Below, one piece after another: positions 62,631 to 64,000 of a stretch of DNA of 64,000 nt. Every line of letters begins with the position of its first letter. The stretch's first letter is position 1. The notes under the pieces were generated by a model that saw nothing but the letters and a program-made list of their open reading frames with translations, was not told where the DNA came from and ran no database searches. The stretch covers positions 1 to 64,000 of the forward strand of contig JAVEVE010000005.1 of NCBI GenBank assembly GCA_034005165.1, written 5' to 3'. A program made the position numbers and the translations under genes. This stretch comes from UBA1573 sp034005165. GTDB taxonomy: Bacteria > Pseudomonadota > Alphaproteobacteria > Micavibrionales > Micavibrionaceae.

Positions 62631-63155
62631 ATGTTCCGTTCCGTTTTCTTTGCTTTTTCAATTTGCGTTGTTTCCTTGTCTTTGGCAGCATGCGAAACAG
62701 CCTCCCCGATCAAGGTAAAAGACCCGCAGCTTGTGGCTCAGCCTGATAAGGTGTCGATGATGTTGGCTCAAGCTGCTGATCGTGCATCGAATGCTCTGGA
62801 AACATTGGCGGCTGTAGAACAAAAAAGAACCCCTGAAGCAAGTGTAGCCGCAATCGGAAATGTTCCTGCAGAACTTCGCCGCGCCGTGACGATCAACTGG
62901 GTAGGGCCTGTGGATCCTATTACAAAAATGTTGGCAGATCGTGCCGGATATAGATTTGTTGAACTTGGCGCAAAACCTGCAACGCCGGTTGTTGTCGACG
63001 TTGCTGTAACCAACAAGCCGGTTATCGAGATTTTGAGATCCATAGGTTTGCAATTGGGGCCACGTGCGAATATTCATGTAAACTCCGCGGATAAAATTGT
63101 CGAATTGAGCTATTCTCCGGTAACGGGATTAGGTGATGTGGCTCAAGGCTACTAG
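62631..63155 (+). CDS. dotD: Type IVB secretion lipoprotein DotD
   Basis: A 174-residue outer-membrane lipoprotein. The signal peptide ends in the lipobox LSLAAC (Cys21). The mature protein has a linker and then a secretin N0-like domain (ITINWVGPVDPITKMLADRAGYRFVELG, KPVIEILRSIGLQLGPRANIHV), typical of DotD/TraH. It forms the outer-membrane core with DotC and DotH. The ATG at 62631 is chosen; the frame extends upstream without a ribosome site. Confidence 0.9.
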   Translation: MFRSVFFAFSICVVSLSLAACETASPIKVKDPQLVAQPDKVSMMLAQAADRASNALETLAAVEQKRTPEASVAAIGNVPAELRRAVTINWVGPVDPITKMLADRAGYRFVELGAKPATPVVVDVAVTNKPVIEILRSIGLQLGPRANIHVNSADKIVELSYSPVTGLGDVAQGY

Positions 63156-63190
63156 AAATTTGAGACTGGGATAGAGTTGGGATCAAACAC

Positions 63191-64000
63191 ATGGCTTCGA
63201 ATAACCTGAAAAAATATCAGAGCGAAAAGTCCAAAAAATGGATGCTGGTTGCCATCTCATGCATCGGTGTAGCTTGTAGCAGTGTTCAGGTACATGCTGC
63301 CGCGACAGAACAGGCTCAGGAACGCGATTACGAAGCTGAGGCAACTACTCCGAAGACTGTGCAGCAATTGCAGGAAATTCCTGGCTATATCGAGCGCGCA
63401 GGCCAGGAAGGATTGCCGATGGATATCAGAAAGGAAGCTTTGGAAGAAGCGGCCCTTTCTTATGGAGCACGTGGTGGTCTCGCTGCACGTAGCTACGAAA
63501 TTCGTAAAGAGCTGGATGTGCGCGCAAACTACCTCGATAAAGTTTATAATTTCCGTCAATTGCTGATCGCGGCGCCTTCAGGTTTTATGATCGAACCGCC
63601 GATCATCTCCGAGTCTTTGAATGCATTACTGATTGAAGGGGACGGGCAATCCGCTGCTGTGACAGATGCAATCTACCGGATTCATGAAAACGTAAAAATC
63701 GTCTCTGCTCCGAGAAACTGGAGAACCTATCTGGAAAGAGGATGGGGTGAAGTTGAAGAGCCTCCGGAAATCTTGCGCCCAAAGAATGAAGAAGAACGTA
63801 TGGAATGGCGCAAGAACATCAAAAAAGGGTGGGCAGAAGGATATTCTCAGGCCAGTGAAGTTTTTGAAGAAGATTTGAACAGATTGGCTTCCGATTTTGA
63901 CGGCATGGTTCGTTATAGAAAACTTTTGGCTGTAGGAATGGTTTCTCCGCCGTTTGCTCAGCAAATTGATCGTGGTGTAACGGGTGAGTCTGAAACAATG
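63191..64000 (+). CDS. dotC: Type IVB secretion lipoprotein DotC (cut by window end)
   Basis: The first 270 residues of DotC/TraI. A signal segment ends in a lipobox-like IGVAC (Cys29). Family segments are ALEEAALSYGARGGLAARSYEI, VYNFRQLLI, PPIISES, VSAPRNWRTYLERGW, KKGWAEGY and MVRYRKLLAVGMVSPPFAQQIDRGVTGE. No stop before the window edge, so only the extreme C-terminus is missing. dotD-dotC is the order in Legionella and IncI plasmids, so dotB is expected next. Confidence 0.93.
   Translation, partial: MASNNLKKYQSEKSKKWMLVAISCIGVACSSVQVHAAATEQAQERDYEAEATTPKTVQQLQEIPGYIERAGQEGLPMDIRKEALEEAALSYGARGGLAARSYEIRKELDVRANYLDKVYNFRQLLIAAPSGFMIEPPIISESLNALLIEGDGQSAAVTDAIYRIHENVKIVSAPRNWRTYLERGWGEVEEPPEILRPKNEEERMEWRKNIKKGWAEGYSQASEVFEEDLNRLASDFDGMVRYRKLLAVGMVSPPFAQQIDRGVTGESETM

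Noticed and set aside
1..64000. CRISPR array
   Set aside because: No regularly spaced repeats and no cas genes were seen on reading through the window.

Overview
The window looks like the chromosome of an alphaproteobacterium. The evidence is a gcrA cell-cycle regulator gene with a dense cluster of GANTC (CcrM-type) sites upstream, the block rnd-kdsD-lptC-lptA-lptB, the block rsh-acpS-lepB-rnc-era, mlaEF, and moderate GC content. The genus cannot be fixed from the sequence alone.

Positions 1-10.8 kb hold a tRNA-Gly(GCC) gene with an integrated island of about 10.7 kb. It is bounded by a 22-bp direct repeat of the tRNA 3' end (106-127 and 10812-10833). The island carries a P4-type integrase, an AlpA-like regulator, a second tyrosine recombinase coupled to a putative HTH/zinc-ribbon protein, an AbiF/Abi_2-type HEPN abortive-infection gene with a structured leader that may be a small RNA, a type III restriction-modification pair (mod-res) with a divergent Xre/C-protein-like regulator and operator repeats, and a small NTF2-like protein. 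It reads as a compact phage-defence island.

From 10.9 to 22 kb come core envelope and stress genes: a histidine phosphatase, the LPS-transport operon (rnd, kdsD, lptC, lptA, lptB on the minus strand), tRNA-Leu(CAG), a receiver/degenerate-GGDEF protein, a repeat-rich secreted protein, an exported MsrB/MsrA pair and the (p)ppGpp synthetase/hydrolase. From 22 to 28.4 kb a translationally coupled operon (DUF2062, acpS, an unknown membrane protein, lepB, rnc, era) is followed by gcrA, an orphan membrane protein and tadA. From 28.4 to 41.3 kb there are rsmD, uppP, a YceI/cytochrome b561 pair, a GST, an epimerase-like SDR, a highly expressed porin, a CPA1 antiporter, thrC, a class A PBP, a VanX-like peptidase and trpF.

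From 41.4 to 60 kb there are two unrecognised soluble proteins, acetoacetyl-CoA synthetase, a DsbD/ScsB-like reductase with a thioredoxin-like partner, a PAS histidine kinase with a histone-H1-like basic tail, mlaEF, cysS, a tiny membrane ORF, dihydroorotase and a GGDEF/EAL protein. The last 4 kb (60-64 kb) enter a type IVB (Dot/Icm- or IncI-like) secretion locus: a DsbC-like isomerase, an unknown protein, a lytic transglycosylase, DotD, and DotC cut by the window end.

The strongest leads are the AbiF leader RNA, the GANTC cluster in front of gcrA, the T4BSS locus with its unnamed upstream genes, the structured element between mlaF and cysS, and the histone-tailed kinase.
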